Below, piece after piece: positions 1 to 11,594 of a stretch of 43,063 nt of DNA; the stretch's first letter is position 1, and every line of letters begins with the position of its first letter. The stretch spans positions 1-43,063 of the forward strand of contig JAQIWT010000060.1 of NCBI GenBank assembly GCA_034696485.1, written 5' to 3'. Made by a program: the position numbers and the translations under genes. The notes under the pieces were generated by a model. That model saw only the letters and a program-made list of their open reading frames with translations. It had not been told where the DNA came from and did no database searches. This DNA comes from Isohypsibius dastychi. Its lineage: Eukaryota; Tardigrada; Eutardigrada; Parachela; Isohypsibiidae.

Positions 1-99
1 ATAGTCTTCTCGGCTAAAAAAATCGGCGAAATGTCTTTTCGGCAAGATGTCGTTTCGGCGAATCAAGGCAGTACCATTTTAACATCCCGATTCCGGCAC

Positions 100-500
100 T
101 GATGGGATTTTTTTGCAATTTGTTTTGTATTGAATTTAAACCTGCAATTAGCACGATTTCACAGTTGTACCGAATTTCCCTTGATTTTTTTACTTGTGAA
201 CTGCCTGCACTCTGCTTTTCAATATTCGAATAACCTAATTCCAGTACAGATGTAAGATTTTTGTAATTTGTTTTCAATTGAGTTTAAACCTGTAACTAGC
301 TGGGTTTCAGACTTGTATCAAATTTACGTCAATTTTCACCAGAAATGCTCTTATACTGGTTTTCTATATTTTAATAACCTAATTCCAGTGTTGATCTGAA
401 ATTCTCGCGATTTATTCCTAATTGAGTTTAAACCTGGATCTAGTAGGATTTCAGACAGGAATCAGATTTTTCCCAATTTTCTCAGGAATGCCTACCAGCC
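100..500. repeat. Tandem repeat, about 145 bp period, three diverged copies
   Basis: Three successive copies share the order: a TTTAAACCTG core, then a TAGnnnGATTTCA-like stretch, an AATTT..C/T-rich stretch, and an AATAACCTAATTCCAGT segment. The TTTAAACCTG cores start at 135, 283 and 427, giving spacings of 148 and 144. Copies differ by many substitutions and small indels. No coding potential is evident. The array may continue to the left of the window. Confidence 0.7.
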
Positions 501-3106
501 GATTTGTGAGCTATTTTGTTATATTTTGTGCTACGATGTGATTTATTTTGTTGTGAGCTATTTTGGCCTGCTCTCCAAAGTCTTACTCGGTGCTCTTCTA
601 CGGAATCATTACAATTCATGTCTAAAATGTATCGCGTGTCTTCATTTTCGTGACGAGAACCATTTTATCAGATATGCAACCTTTTTTTGGCAAATGCAAT
701 TATCAGGATGGTAGCTATGTGACAATGAATTGGATAGCCAGAATCACGCCTCTTAAATTATTCGACCAACTGCTACGCATGTGAAATGAAACAGAAATGG
801 TTCTAACTAATATGAGATGCTTCCAATCTTGCTTCTAATTCTGTGCCGTTTAAGGTCACAAGCAGGACAGTTCCAGAGCTGCATTAATTTTCAAACAATA
901 TCCAAATTATAACCTGCGAATCGGTCACAAACAGGCTAGGAAGGTACCGGAAATTTATAACTTGTGTTTGAACTACTCAACTTGAAAAATGTCCAGAAAC
1001 AGGAGTTATCGTGTATCAGTCTAGCGAGCGATCAGAAGTCATCGTGAAAAATGTACGAGAAAAAATCACATAATTATTTAATCAGTGTTCAGAATGAATC
1101 AAAAACCAATTGGAAAACCCTCAAAAAATCATAGTTTGTTTCTGAACCGGAAATGGTGAACCGTGTCCAGAATCAGGTTTAGATTTTGGAGTTTGTTCTT
1201 GTTGCAGTCGCCAGCCTGTTTCTGGCCATACCCTGTTTCTAAATTAGCAACATTCGAAAATTGCAACTTTCAGACCAGAAACGGGTATGTCTTAGCTGGG
1301 CAGCGCCTTTTATTCGAAATAGATTTTATAACTCGTTCTACTTCCACAGAAAACTTTCAAATTGGCACGTATATAAAAGCCAGGGACTCATTTAAGATGC
1401 TCGATCTAAGGATTTCTCAGTATTTTACTTCAATTCGTGTTTCATGATTGATAGCTGGTTTTGCCGCATATCTGCAACCTGTGCAGGTGAAGCGTGTAGC
1501 AGCTGAGAAACGGAGAAATGGTCAGTGTGTGAAAAGTTTGGTATTTTGACGGTTAGGGGGTGAGGTTGTGCGCTTTGGTGAATTAGGGATAAGAAGTCAT
1601 ATGCTCCCGCGTTCTCTCATTGACAGAGTTCTACGGACGCGCCGCCGATCCGATAATGCGACGGGGTAATAACAAGGTAAAGCAGGCGATTGTTTGGCGA
1701 TATTGGCAGTCATTAAGGACGCATACTGATCGGAACATTATCCCTGGGACAGTAAATTATCGAATTAAGCGCCAGATGCGAAATTGCTTTTGAACAATTG
1801 CACGCCTGGCCTCAGAGCTCAACACGCTCGTTTATCATTGGAGGCAAGCAGTGAGCGCTAATAGGCTCCGACTGCAGCCCCCATTGTCATTTTATGGGCT
1901 CCGCGCACAAATATGGCGGCGGTGTTAACGAGAACCGACTGAACACGGCATGTGTCAAGAACGACCCAAGGATTTACTACAGGTGATTTGCAGCTTATCT
2001 CCGGGCCGTATGCGCCAGCAGCCAGCATCATTCGTTTTAGCCATTAAAATATCCCATAAATCTTGTGCTTCTCCGCAACTTCAACGCACCATAACAATTT
2101 GATGTGATTTTTAACAATCTAATTATCTGATGGAAAACTGGTTTTTCATGCGAGACTAGCTGCGAAAACAAGAGTTCATACACCAAAAACACGACTTCCT
2201 TCTAGGGGGCGAACCCAGTGTTTACTTCTCTTCTCACGTTTGGCAAGACCAGATGTTTGTCACCTGCTTTCTTCATTACAAATTCAAAAACCAACCCAAA
2301 CAAACTTTGATTTCTGTCAAAATCTGCCACAAAACACTGAAGACCCAAAATCTAACCTAAGAGAACATCTCACAAACGAAATTTCAGAATGTTGTGTTTC
2401 CCAGATTGTTGAAGTACTGGACTTTTGGAGAAGGAGAGTTTGAATGGTCCACTTTACAAACGAACCAGAAGTTCTCAAGTCTTTTTTGAAATCCCGAATA
2501 ACTTTGAGCAAGGTTTGAAAAGTCAAGGTTTGTATTCATTCTGCAGTGCTTCGTTGATCAACAGTCCGAAACCACCGCATGTGAACGAGCCAGAAGTGAA
2601 ACTGGTTGATTTCTGATCAAATAAAGCGTTATTACTATCATTATCAAGAGGCTACTTGAGGTGAGGATGGCCGGCGCCAGTGTGGAATGAAGAGGAGCTG
2701 AAGATATGGAGATGGGGAGGTTAACAATGTCAATATTCCATTGCGAGGCAATTTGTGGGGGCTCATCTAATGACAGGTTGCAATGACATGTTTTGTCTGC
2801 TGGAAAGCGACACCGCCGCACCGTCCATCTGCCCTGCGAGAGGTCAGCCAAGTGGAAAATTGGCCCGGGACAATGTAAAATGGACATGATGCAGTACAGT
2901 AGCGCATCAGGTGTGGTCTTCTCTGTCTCTTGTTTTGAAAATGGATAGTAATTAGAGTGTGTTGAGTTTGGAATTGCAAATTATACCTCTCCAATGCCCA
3001 AACATGCCTCTCTGGCGTACCTTTTAATGAAAAGTGCTCAGCTTCTTGTCCTAACCTCATCAAGTGACCACTGTTCATTCTCAAACAACATCCACTTGGG
3101 GGTAAA
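501..3106. other. Intergenic region, no gene supported
   Basis: No open frame here has a recognisable family, a consistent exon chain or a credible start. The part from about 1560 to 2080 is visibly richer in G and C than its surroundings and contains several homeodomain-like ATTA/TAAT cores, so it may be a cis-regulatory block for the tbx-2 gene, but this is inference. A TATATAAAAG sequence at 1370-1379 resembles a core promoter but has no attached gene model. Confidence 0.5.
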
Positions 3107-3112
3107 TTTATT
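3107..3112 (-). other. Candidate poly(A) signal of the tbx-2 gene
   Basis: On the minus strand this is AATAAA, about 200 nt downstream of the tbx-2 stop codon at 3313-3311. That is a normal spacing for a short nematode 3' UTR. No other minus-strand AATAAA was seen between it and the stop. Confidence 0.5.
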
Positions 3113-3310
3113 TGCGCAACAATTCGCTGACCTTTTTCAGTTTTTCTGGTCTCTGGTTATCAACATTTTGATTGAGAAGGAACTGGTCTGAAAATAAAAC
3201 AATCAAACCGGAAACGGGTTCACCACACAGTTTCGTGACCGACTAATACTCTGAAATTTTGTTATGAATGAACAAAGTTTTGAGGAAGAACAAAGTGAAC
3301 AATTTGATGA

Positions 3311-6300
3311 TCAGGGATTTTTTCGTGGAACTTTTTTCTCCAGACCACTGACCATCTTCTCGATGCTGTGCAGATTATGGGGAAGCTTGCGTGATTTCAA
3401 ATCGGCTTTGAGGGAAGGACTGACACTGGAGGATTTGGAATTTGGTGAGACACTTCGTGATTCAGTTCCGCGATGAACGGATTCGGGACTAGAGGATGGC
3501 TTCCTATGAGTGATCTGCAAAGAAGTCGAGATTATATTCCATGAAATCACAAATTTTGGTGAGTGGATTTTACCTGATAAGGCATGAAGCGGTGAGCTCG
3601 TGGTTGTGCGAAGGAAGCCATTGAAGGTGAAAATGCATTTGGGCCGTAATGTCCCATCAAGGGGAAATTCGGGAAGAAGATCTGATTCGGATTCATATAA
3701 GTTGAAGATGGCGGATAAAGTCCACTGAAATGATGGAACTGGTTGAAGGACACGGGTGCACTGGGATCCGGATGAGAGGGAGGAGGATGTGGAAGATGGG
3801 AAGGGAAATGATGATTTTGAATTGGAAAACGTCCGTTTGGGAGATTGGGTTTGATATTCGATGATGGATCCCAGTTTGGAGAATGTTTTTTCTCGGGCTG
3901 GACATCGGATGAATGTGATCCATTCTCGTCATCCGAATGCATGTCATCATCTTCGTCTTTTTCATTCACCAACTTTTTTGATTCTAAAAAATACTGAAAT
4001 ATCTAAATATTCTTTGACGTGATCTTCCCGTGGATACATTTTGCTAGTTTTCGAAAATTTCTGATATACCTGATTTTTCAATTTGTTCGGTATGGTTTGT
4101 CTCCTTTTCATTTTCATCCTTCCCAGTGGTTTGGGGAATGTTGGGAGTCCGAGATGATTTAGAGTGGTGGTGCGATTGCAGCGATTGTAGCCGCCTGAAA
4201 ATCGAAAATGTGAATTATTCAACGGACGAGGTCGGATCATTTTCCAGATCCGCTTGGGTTCAAACCACATAGAAAACCGAGCCCGAATAATCTCATAATT
4301 GAATAATTAATGGGGAAGACTGCATTTTATGGACTCCTGTCTTCATTTGAATTGTTCTTCTATTATTCCGTCACACCCTCGCAATTATCCCGTCAGACAC
4401 CCTTGTTTGCTCTAATTACCGCCAATCGACAGCTTTTGTCTCGATAACTCACTTCTTCTCTCTTTTTCCGGCGCCGGTGTCGCGAAATCCTTTGGCGAAT
4501 GGATTATTGTCGATCTTCAACTGCGTAATCTGATGACATGAAACAAAAACATGTTAAATTTTGAAAATAATGAAACTTGATGAAAGTAAGGCAAGATAGA
4601 AGACCAAAAGGCAATACCAAAATGATATCTGGGTAGGTAATTCTATGTGCATTCAATCTCACCTTTTCGTTTTGATAAGCAGTCACTGCAAAAGCAAAAC
4701 TGTAATTTTCATCGTGGTTTTGGATTTCGAATTCTTACCGGCAACAAACTGGGTTTCTGGGAAGACAAATGTTCGGAAAGATCGGTAAGGAAGTCGAAAG
4801 ACGTCCATCACATCGGATGCGCGAACAATATGGAGTCGTGGTTGATATTTGTGCATCGAATTGAGGATAGTCTGAAAATTGGAAAAACAGGAGTTGAATA
4901 AACGAATCGATGGAAATTTTCAGATCGCGCATGATAAAATCAGATTATTTTATGGAAATGGTTCATCTTAATTCCAATGTTGTTTTCGCTGACACGATCG
5001 GGTTTCCCTCTGAGAATTGTGTGTCAGCTCCGAGCTCCCAGTTTGAATCAACTGATTGTCGGATTTGAGGACTGAGAATGTGTTTTGTAAAGCGGCGGGA
5101 AGCGATGCTTCAAAAGTGACATTTATCAATCGTGACGGAAGCACATTGGAGTCGCCGGGGAAAGTGATAAAAAAGAGCTTGAGAGATTCCACCAATCGAT
5201 CGATTCTTCTTTTCGCTTCTAAATTCGTCGCGCGAACTCAGCCACACCACAATCCCATCAATATTCTGTCATTCGATAATCTGGTTTGCGGATTCAGCAA
5301 ACTGTTTAGATGGCTTAAGTGATGTGCGGGAAAAGTAAAGAGCAGATGTCCTTATTCTCAAAGCTTTTTTCTCATTGGTCCATTTTAGTCTTACTTCGTA
5401 TGTCCCATTCTGACACCTCCGATTCGATTCGAATAATTTATTTAGCCACCATTTTGGTCATTAAATTATGAGAATAACTGTCATCGCATTTTGCAAAATA
5501 AGAACACTGAGTTTCTCTGGTTGAATTTTGGTTCTCGGTCATTCTCATGTTGATTGCATTTTCCACATCAATCTTGCGCTGGAAATTTTGACCTGTGACG
5601 ACAAACTTGGCTACGACTTTGCGCTTGGATTTTTGTGAACGGAATTGTTGCCAGAAGGCGAGAAGAGAAATTGGTTTTTGCACTGTGCGGGGAAATCGAT
5701 CAAACATCAGATTTATCGGACCACCCTGACAGAGGATTTGAGAAACCTCGGCTGGGATGAGAAATAAAGAGGCAAGGCGAAAGGATTTGACGCTTCCGAT
5801 CGTCAATCTAAACAAAGGGAATTTGAAGGCGCAAGATTTGCCAGTCTGATCAAACATTGTCCCCAAATCTCAATATTTGAAGTCCGTCTCCTCTTTCCCA
5901 CAGCCTCATTCTATGTAATCCCCCCAAAATCAATCAAACTTGCAACAACTTCATTTGAAGAATTCAGGCGAAACATTGAGGATAATCAGTTAGCCTTCCC
6001 GGTGCTAAAAAAAGGCCTAGGAATATGGATAAATAATCCTACGTGTATGGAAGGCTCTTCAATCCATACGCATAGGATCAACAGCCATAGGAATACCATA
6101 TGAACGAATGACAAGGGGGTCCTATTGAATCCGTAGCAATTCATAGCATAGCAGACGCTACCATATTCATACCATAGCGAACAAATCCAAACAGAGTTTC
6201 AATAGCCAATTTATTCAATATTGTTTTCACATGGTCACTTCCAGTCTGGAGAAACAAATCACTAGAAATTGACTCCAGATACAGAAAAATGTAAGTACCA

Positions 6301-9300
6301 GGGAAAATCGTGGTTACTTCTTGACCTTTGAAAGCCAGAAGGGAATTAGTGAATCACAGAATCAAAACAAAATTCAAACTGATCATCCTCATGTTCGATG
6401 TCATTCACGTTCCGACCGAGATATCCCATCCCAGATTCCCTTAAACAGATAATTCGAGTAAGAAAAATTCAAAGTTCAGTGATACTTCGAACTTACTCCT
6501 TTCGAAGTCGGGCATTGCTTGTTCGTTCCAACATGACCAATGAAACTCGCATGTTAGTCGAAGCAGACTGGCACTTCTGCTGTGGTTAACGTCTGAAACC
6601 AACATTGACGCTAAGGATTCTCACAACGAATTAAAGATTCACCTACCGTACGCTGAGATTAAGAAGGCCCGCAGTATATTCCTCCGTCCATTTTGCGATT
6701 TGATTCGTCCCAACTCCCAAACCATCAACTCTTCACCAACATTAATGCTGTTGTACCAGGTCGTAACAACTTTCCAACTGGCCTGAAAACCATCGTGTCG
6801 TCTATGTTACAATGAAGAACGGGACTCATTCTTGGAATCAGCAGAAGAAGCTAATGAGATACTCTCCTGGAAGAACCGATAAAATGCGAGCTGAAGTTAA
6901 CGGCAAAAAAGTTTGATCGAATTGATTGAATTTTACTGCTGAGAGTGGGGGATCGGTTTCAACGTTACTCCTGCCAGTACCCTCTCAGAAAATTGTTTCT
7001 GTTTGAAATAAGAGCTATGGATTTCATACGCGTAGCGCATGAGTAGTTTTTCATCCCAGAGTTTATTCGTATTTTTCACCAACAGTATTGTCCTATAGGG
7101 CTCTCATAGGGCCCCGAAAATAAGAATATGGATTTGATACACATAGGTTTTGCCTATGTTGGCATACCAGGAGCTTTTCCGTATGCATGCCTAGGATCGA
7201 AAATTCATACGTCTTTCATATGGAGAGATACTTTTCCTACGGCTTTGCTATGCGGATTTTATTCATATTCAGAGACTAGTAGCTATTAATACTAAGTTTA
7301 TATGCATTTTTCACTCGCATATGGTTTTCCTACGGCAAGCCATATGAATTTCTGCGGATTGCTGATTATTTCGCGCACCGGGTTTGATAATAGTTTTCTT
7401 ACATATCCATGCTTGTCCGAAATATTGTTGGTCAGTTTGAGTTTCTGGAAGCTGACCAGCTTTTGCATCCACTGCTCTCCGGTTAGCGGTGAATCTGGAT
7501 GGACGTACATCCGCTTTGGCATTTCTGGATCGGCTTTTCCGGCCATCATCCATCGAGAATTATGGAATTTATACCTGCCAATAATCTCTCTCATTTTCGG
7601 CCATCTTGCAACACGAAATCATCAATACGAACCGGCAGTCGTCGGCTGGAACAACGTCCATCAAAACAACGTATTTACTACGTTTGTCCAGGCCGCTGAA
7701 CTTGGCTTTATAAGCAGGAAACATTCGCCTGCAACAATATCAAAATTTAACGTCAAAATAACGTCAAAGCAACTGTTGGGCGGCCGCAAAATAATGACTC
7801 GAAAACTCGAAAAGAAATATTGGTATTTTTTTGTAAAATCTGATTTTAAAATTCACTCTCTGATTTTAAAATCTGTGGGAATTTGTGTGGCTGGAAGATG
7901 ATGAATGTGATTCGGGGTAATTGCGGCCATTCTTGATTGACAGTACATTAATGATCAAGGAGATACTGGAGGACATTACGCGCCTCGTTTCGACGAGTTG
8001 TTCGCAATGGTAATTCATCACCTGATTGGGGGAACGAATGATTGTCAAGAGTCCCACCAATCTTCAACTCCAACCCGAATTATGACAAAAGACTGAAGGG
8101 CATAATTACCAATCAGCCTCAACTATTTATCCTCACTCAAGTGAATCTCGACAAATAAATGAGATATGTTATCGCACATCAAATTTTCCAACGCACAAAA
8201 CAAGTTTTTTTCCACGATCATGAATTTTTGCTATCAAGATTTTAACTATTATCAAATTCTTCTACGCATGTCATTTTAGAAGCAACGCCAACGGAGAGAA
8301 GTTAAACAGGCTGGCAATCAGGAACAAGCAAACAAATCGGAAGCATAATAGAGTAAATGAGCATTACAAGATTAAATTACAATACTCCACAATTCGCTAT
8401 TATCAAGGAAACAATATGCGCTTGTTGATATGCACTTTTCGACATTAAACATCATCCCGACCGACCGCCCGGCTCCATCATCAAAACTCGACCGCGCTGA
8501 CCACAGACCACAGCCAATCAGGGCACCAGTTATTTCGCATCAAGTCAACATTATCCAATCGATACTAACTTCTATTATCAATAATTAAGATTTTCATAAC
8601 ATTTTCCTTCCAAACTGATTTTGCGAAATCTGGGTAGTCGACGGAGAGTTGACAAGAGAGCAAATGGTTGCCAACTTGGCAAGCGACTTGAGCCAACGTA
8701 TACTTTGAGATTACCCCTTCCTGGACTTGGGAACTTTGAACTTGTCGGCTTCTTACTCTTCTTTTGAACATTTTAAGATAAGAACGTCAGAAAGGGTTTT
8801 GTCAGGTCAGCATAAGTAATGATACGGTGCCAATGCTAAATGAAAACAACATCTTACCTGCCGCTTTTTGTGATCACTGTAAAAAACATACAACCATTAC
8901 TGTCTACATCCGATAAATAATTGACTTGTTTGCACTCTCTTACCCATTTCCGTTCCAAGCTGCGCGAACTCGTTCCAGAGTTCCGATTGATCCAGTTCAA
9001 CTTTTGGGTCATCGTCAACGTCATCTTGAATAACCTCTTGATTTCTGATTCCTCCGCCAGACATATTGCGTGCATAATCTGGCATTCCGTTCGGAATATT
9101 CAAACCGGGTTGAAAGGATGATGTGGAAGATGGAGAATTAAACTTCTGCAAAAACGGGAATGCGTTCATTGCAGCTGCGGCGGCTGCGGCTGCTTGAGCC
9201 TGCTGATGATAATGAGGATATAAAAAGGCAGCATTCAACGCGGCGGATGCTGATCCCATTTGTCCATTCCGGGATAATATCGAATTCATTGAGAAATCCG

Positions 9301-9361
9301 GACGATTTGGCAATAAATCCGGATGAGAGTGGAACATAGTTCCAAATGGATTAAAAGCCAT
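3311..9361 (-). CDS. tbx-2: T-box transcription factor, Tbx2/3 subfamily (TBX-2 homologue)
   Basis: Sequence-specific nuclear transcription factor; Tbx2/3 proteins are mainly repressors. Exons, read from high to low coordinate: 9361-8944, 8876-8858, 7728-7633, 7574-7403, 4871-4739, 4685-4663, 4529-4453, 4194-4070, 3983-3574, 3514-3311. They join in phase to 558 codons plus a TGA stop. The T-box spans about residues 117-312: it starts [13 protein letters not shown] and includes [76 protein letters not shown] and [14 protein letters not shown], all hallmarks of this subfamily. The N-terminus has a run of eight alanines (57-64) and an eh1-like FSMNSIL at 23-29. The C-terminus is rich in Pro, Ser, His and Asn. 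The first ATG is used because the frame is open from there and no upstream acceptor is close. Two micro-exons (19 and 23 nt) lie inside the T-box. The intron at 4872-7402 is 2.5 kb, the rest 53 nt to 1.1 kb. Confidence 0.95.
4371..4377 (+). promoter_or_regulatory. T-box half-site-like TCACACC inside a tbx-2 intron
   Basis: TCACACC is the complement of the T-box half-site core GGTGTGA. It lies in the 258-nt intron 4195-4452 of the tbx-2 gene. C. elegans TBX-2 is reported to repress its own gene, so self-binding is plausible. A 7-base match occurs often by chance, so this is only a candidate. Confidence 0.2.
6021..7270. repeat. Degenerate inverted-repeat block in the large tbx-2 intron
   Basis: The left part (about 6021-6190) and right part (about 7010-7360) are full of related words such as GAATATGGAT, CCATACGCATAGG, CCTACG and CCATATG in both orientations. 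The left edge GAATATGGATAAATAATCC reads, with mismatches, as the complement of the right edge GGATTTTATTCATATTC, as expected of old terminal inverted repeats about 1.25 kb apart. A further copy in direct orientation starts near 7118. The interior has only short open frames and no recognisable transposase. It is probably a decayed non-autonomous DNA element or nested foldback elements. Confidence 0.4.
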
Positions 9362-11594
9362 AGCTTTCGTTTTTTCAGGGGACGTTCAAGCAGACACCAC
9401 AACTGGACCGAAAAGGGTATTAATTACGCCGCGGCCGATTTGGGAATATTGGGTGCCAAAAAGAGTTGTTAGAAATGAGACGTCTTAAGCGTCAACCTTC
9501 TCACCCTCATTCCTTTTCTTGGTTCTCTTTAAAGCGAGAACAAACAAGTAGCAAAACGATGCGAAACAGTAGCTGACCAAAGTCGGATGTGAGAGGACGG
9601 AGTGAGAGATGCGTCAACCAATCAGCTGTCGCTTTGAGCCGTTGTACTAAATGAAGGCGTTGCGAAGTGACCAACACCCCGCAGTAAGAAGTGTCAGGGG
9701 GGATGATGTTGTACAGGGATTTTCACAGGTTTCGCATTTATTTACGCGATCGTCAGGCTTTGACCTAAAAATTAAACACCTTCTCGAAACACTTTCGAGA
9801 TGTCTCCGAACACACGAAATCAACCGCCATTTTCCATCAGAATCACAAATCGAAATAATTACAGCAAGTGACACCCAGTTTTTTGACACAGTAGCTCATT
9901 GAATTTTTAGCTTCTGTTCGGAGGTATCACAAATTAAGCAGAAAAGTTGTTTTCATCGTTTCTGAACTTAATCGCTTAATCGCCAGCGCAATGAACTTGG
10001 CCATCAAATTTCATACATAATTTGAGCCGATTGCCCCATCCACTCCACTCCACTGTGGGCGATTAAATGTTAAGATGATTGCGTAAAATCATGTCAGAAC
10101 GAAATTGAGGCATTTAAGCGGGATGTGAATCTGTCTCATTCTCAAGTCGAATGTATAATGTTATATTAGCATAATCATCTATCAAAGAGCTTAAGCTCTT
10201 TTTATCGACATTTCGATTGAACATTCGCCTACTACCTTAGTACAGATCTTCATGGAGAAGATGATCAGCAATCTAATTCATTAACTTTTCTAGCAACTAT
10301 CCAGACTTTTTACCACAATCACTTTTTCTTCTAAAAAACGAAAAAACGTTCAAGAGATGGTAATTGAGTGCTATTACATATGTTTGACGATAGAATTATT
10401 TGAGGATGGGCATGCTTTGTTTAACAGATAAAGGGAGGAGAATTAGACATTGATTCTTTTATTTGTAGTTGGGTTTAAAGGTGTCGTATTCTCTCCTTAA
10501 TCAGAAGGAAGACATTCGAAAGGCGCCACTTTTCAAACAAACCGCGTCCTGCTTTATTTGTTTGACAGACGGATTTTATCCTAAATTATTCCATACCGAA
10601 AATTTAGCGTACCTTAAATTATTTGATTTTATCGCTCAAATTCTTTTTGTCGCAGTTCATTAGAAAAAGACGATGTAAGGGGGAATCATGGGAAAAGTGG
10701 AGATTATCGTTTAAAGTGAGACTTCATATTTTAATTCATTCCCTCCTGCCGATCTTCACCGTATTCCAGTTGGCGCCACGAAGCAATCCCTTCCGGTCAC
10801 AAAACAATTTTCTCGCTCTTTGGCAATTTTCAAACGGGTTCCAAGCACAGCTTCTTCACTGGAGGTCGCATGTTCTTCTGCGATACAATGATGCAGAACG
10901 GAATGGCTGAAACGGATATCTCATCCACGCTTTGAGACAAGTTGATGCTGATACTTTTATTGACCATATGGACAGGCTGCCGATTATTAAAGATGAAAAG
11001 TATCAATTAGACTGGCGACAGCCCAACCACTGTTTGGGCTATAAAAGACCTCTTCTTCTAATCATATCTACTCAACATGTCTTCCAACCAGATTTCTGAA
11101 TAAAGCGGCTCGTTTGTCAATATTTTTGCAAGATTTCGGGGTGGTCACCGATTTGGTTGTTCGCTCATAGATGGCAACACTTTGGAAACGCGACATGCTT
11201 CGATTGTCCAAAGCGGAGGGGAAAAACAACTTCCAAAATAAAAAAATTGGAGAAAAATAAGATAAGGACTATGAAGCTTCAACCTAAGCGTCCTTTTCAT
11301 TTCTTTAAAAGGTTTGGCAATATTATTTATGTCGTTTAAAACGGCAATCAGTCAGGCAACTGAATACCTAGTGAGCGGGTAAGTTACGGTCAATATAGCG
11401 GCGTTACGTGTTAGTAAAACAGTTTGACCACATCAGCAAAGTCAAGTTGATTTGTGTTGGCGTTTGTTTTTCGAGATGAAAAGCGATTTTGAACAAGAAT
11501 TCGGATTTAATCCTGTGGAATTCTGATCGAGGATTTTCGTTCTTATGGTTTTAGATTGATACGCTGAATTTGTTCACTGCAATTGCTTCTTACC
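9362..11594. promoter_or_regulatory. Divergent intergenic region between tbx-2 and dog-1
   Basis: This 2.2-kb stretch separates the two head-to-head start codons, so it should contain both promoters. A CCAAT box (9618-9622) directly abuts a CAGCTG E-box (9623-9628), about 260 bp upstream of the tbx-2 ATG. CTATAAAAG at 11039-11047 is TATA-like. GTTTTAG at about 11548-11554 could be a trans- or cis-splice acceptor for the dog-1 leader. The short open frames inside have no family resemblance and no splice partners. Confidence 0.45.

Noticed and set aside
5438-5866. 142-codon minus-strand open frame inside the large tbx-2 intron
   Set aside because: No family resemblance, no splice partner and unremarkable composition; inserting it would break the conserved T-box.
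7302-7901. 199-codon plus-strand open frame
   Set aside because: It lies antisense to two T-box exons (7403-7574 and 7633-7728), which have clear family similarity.
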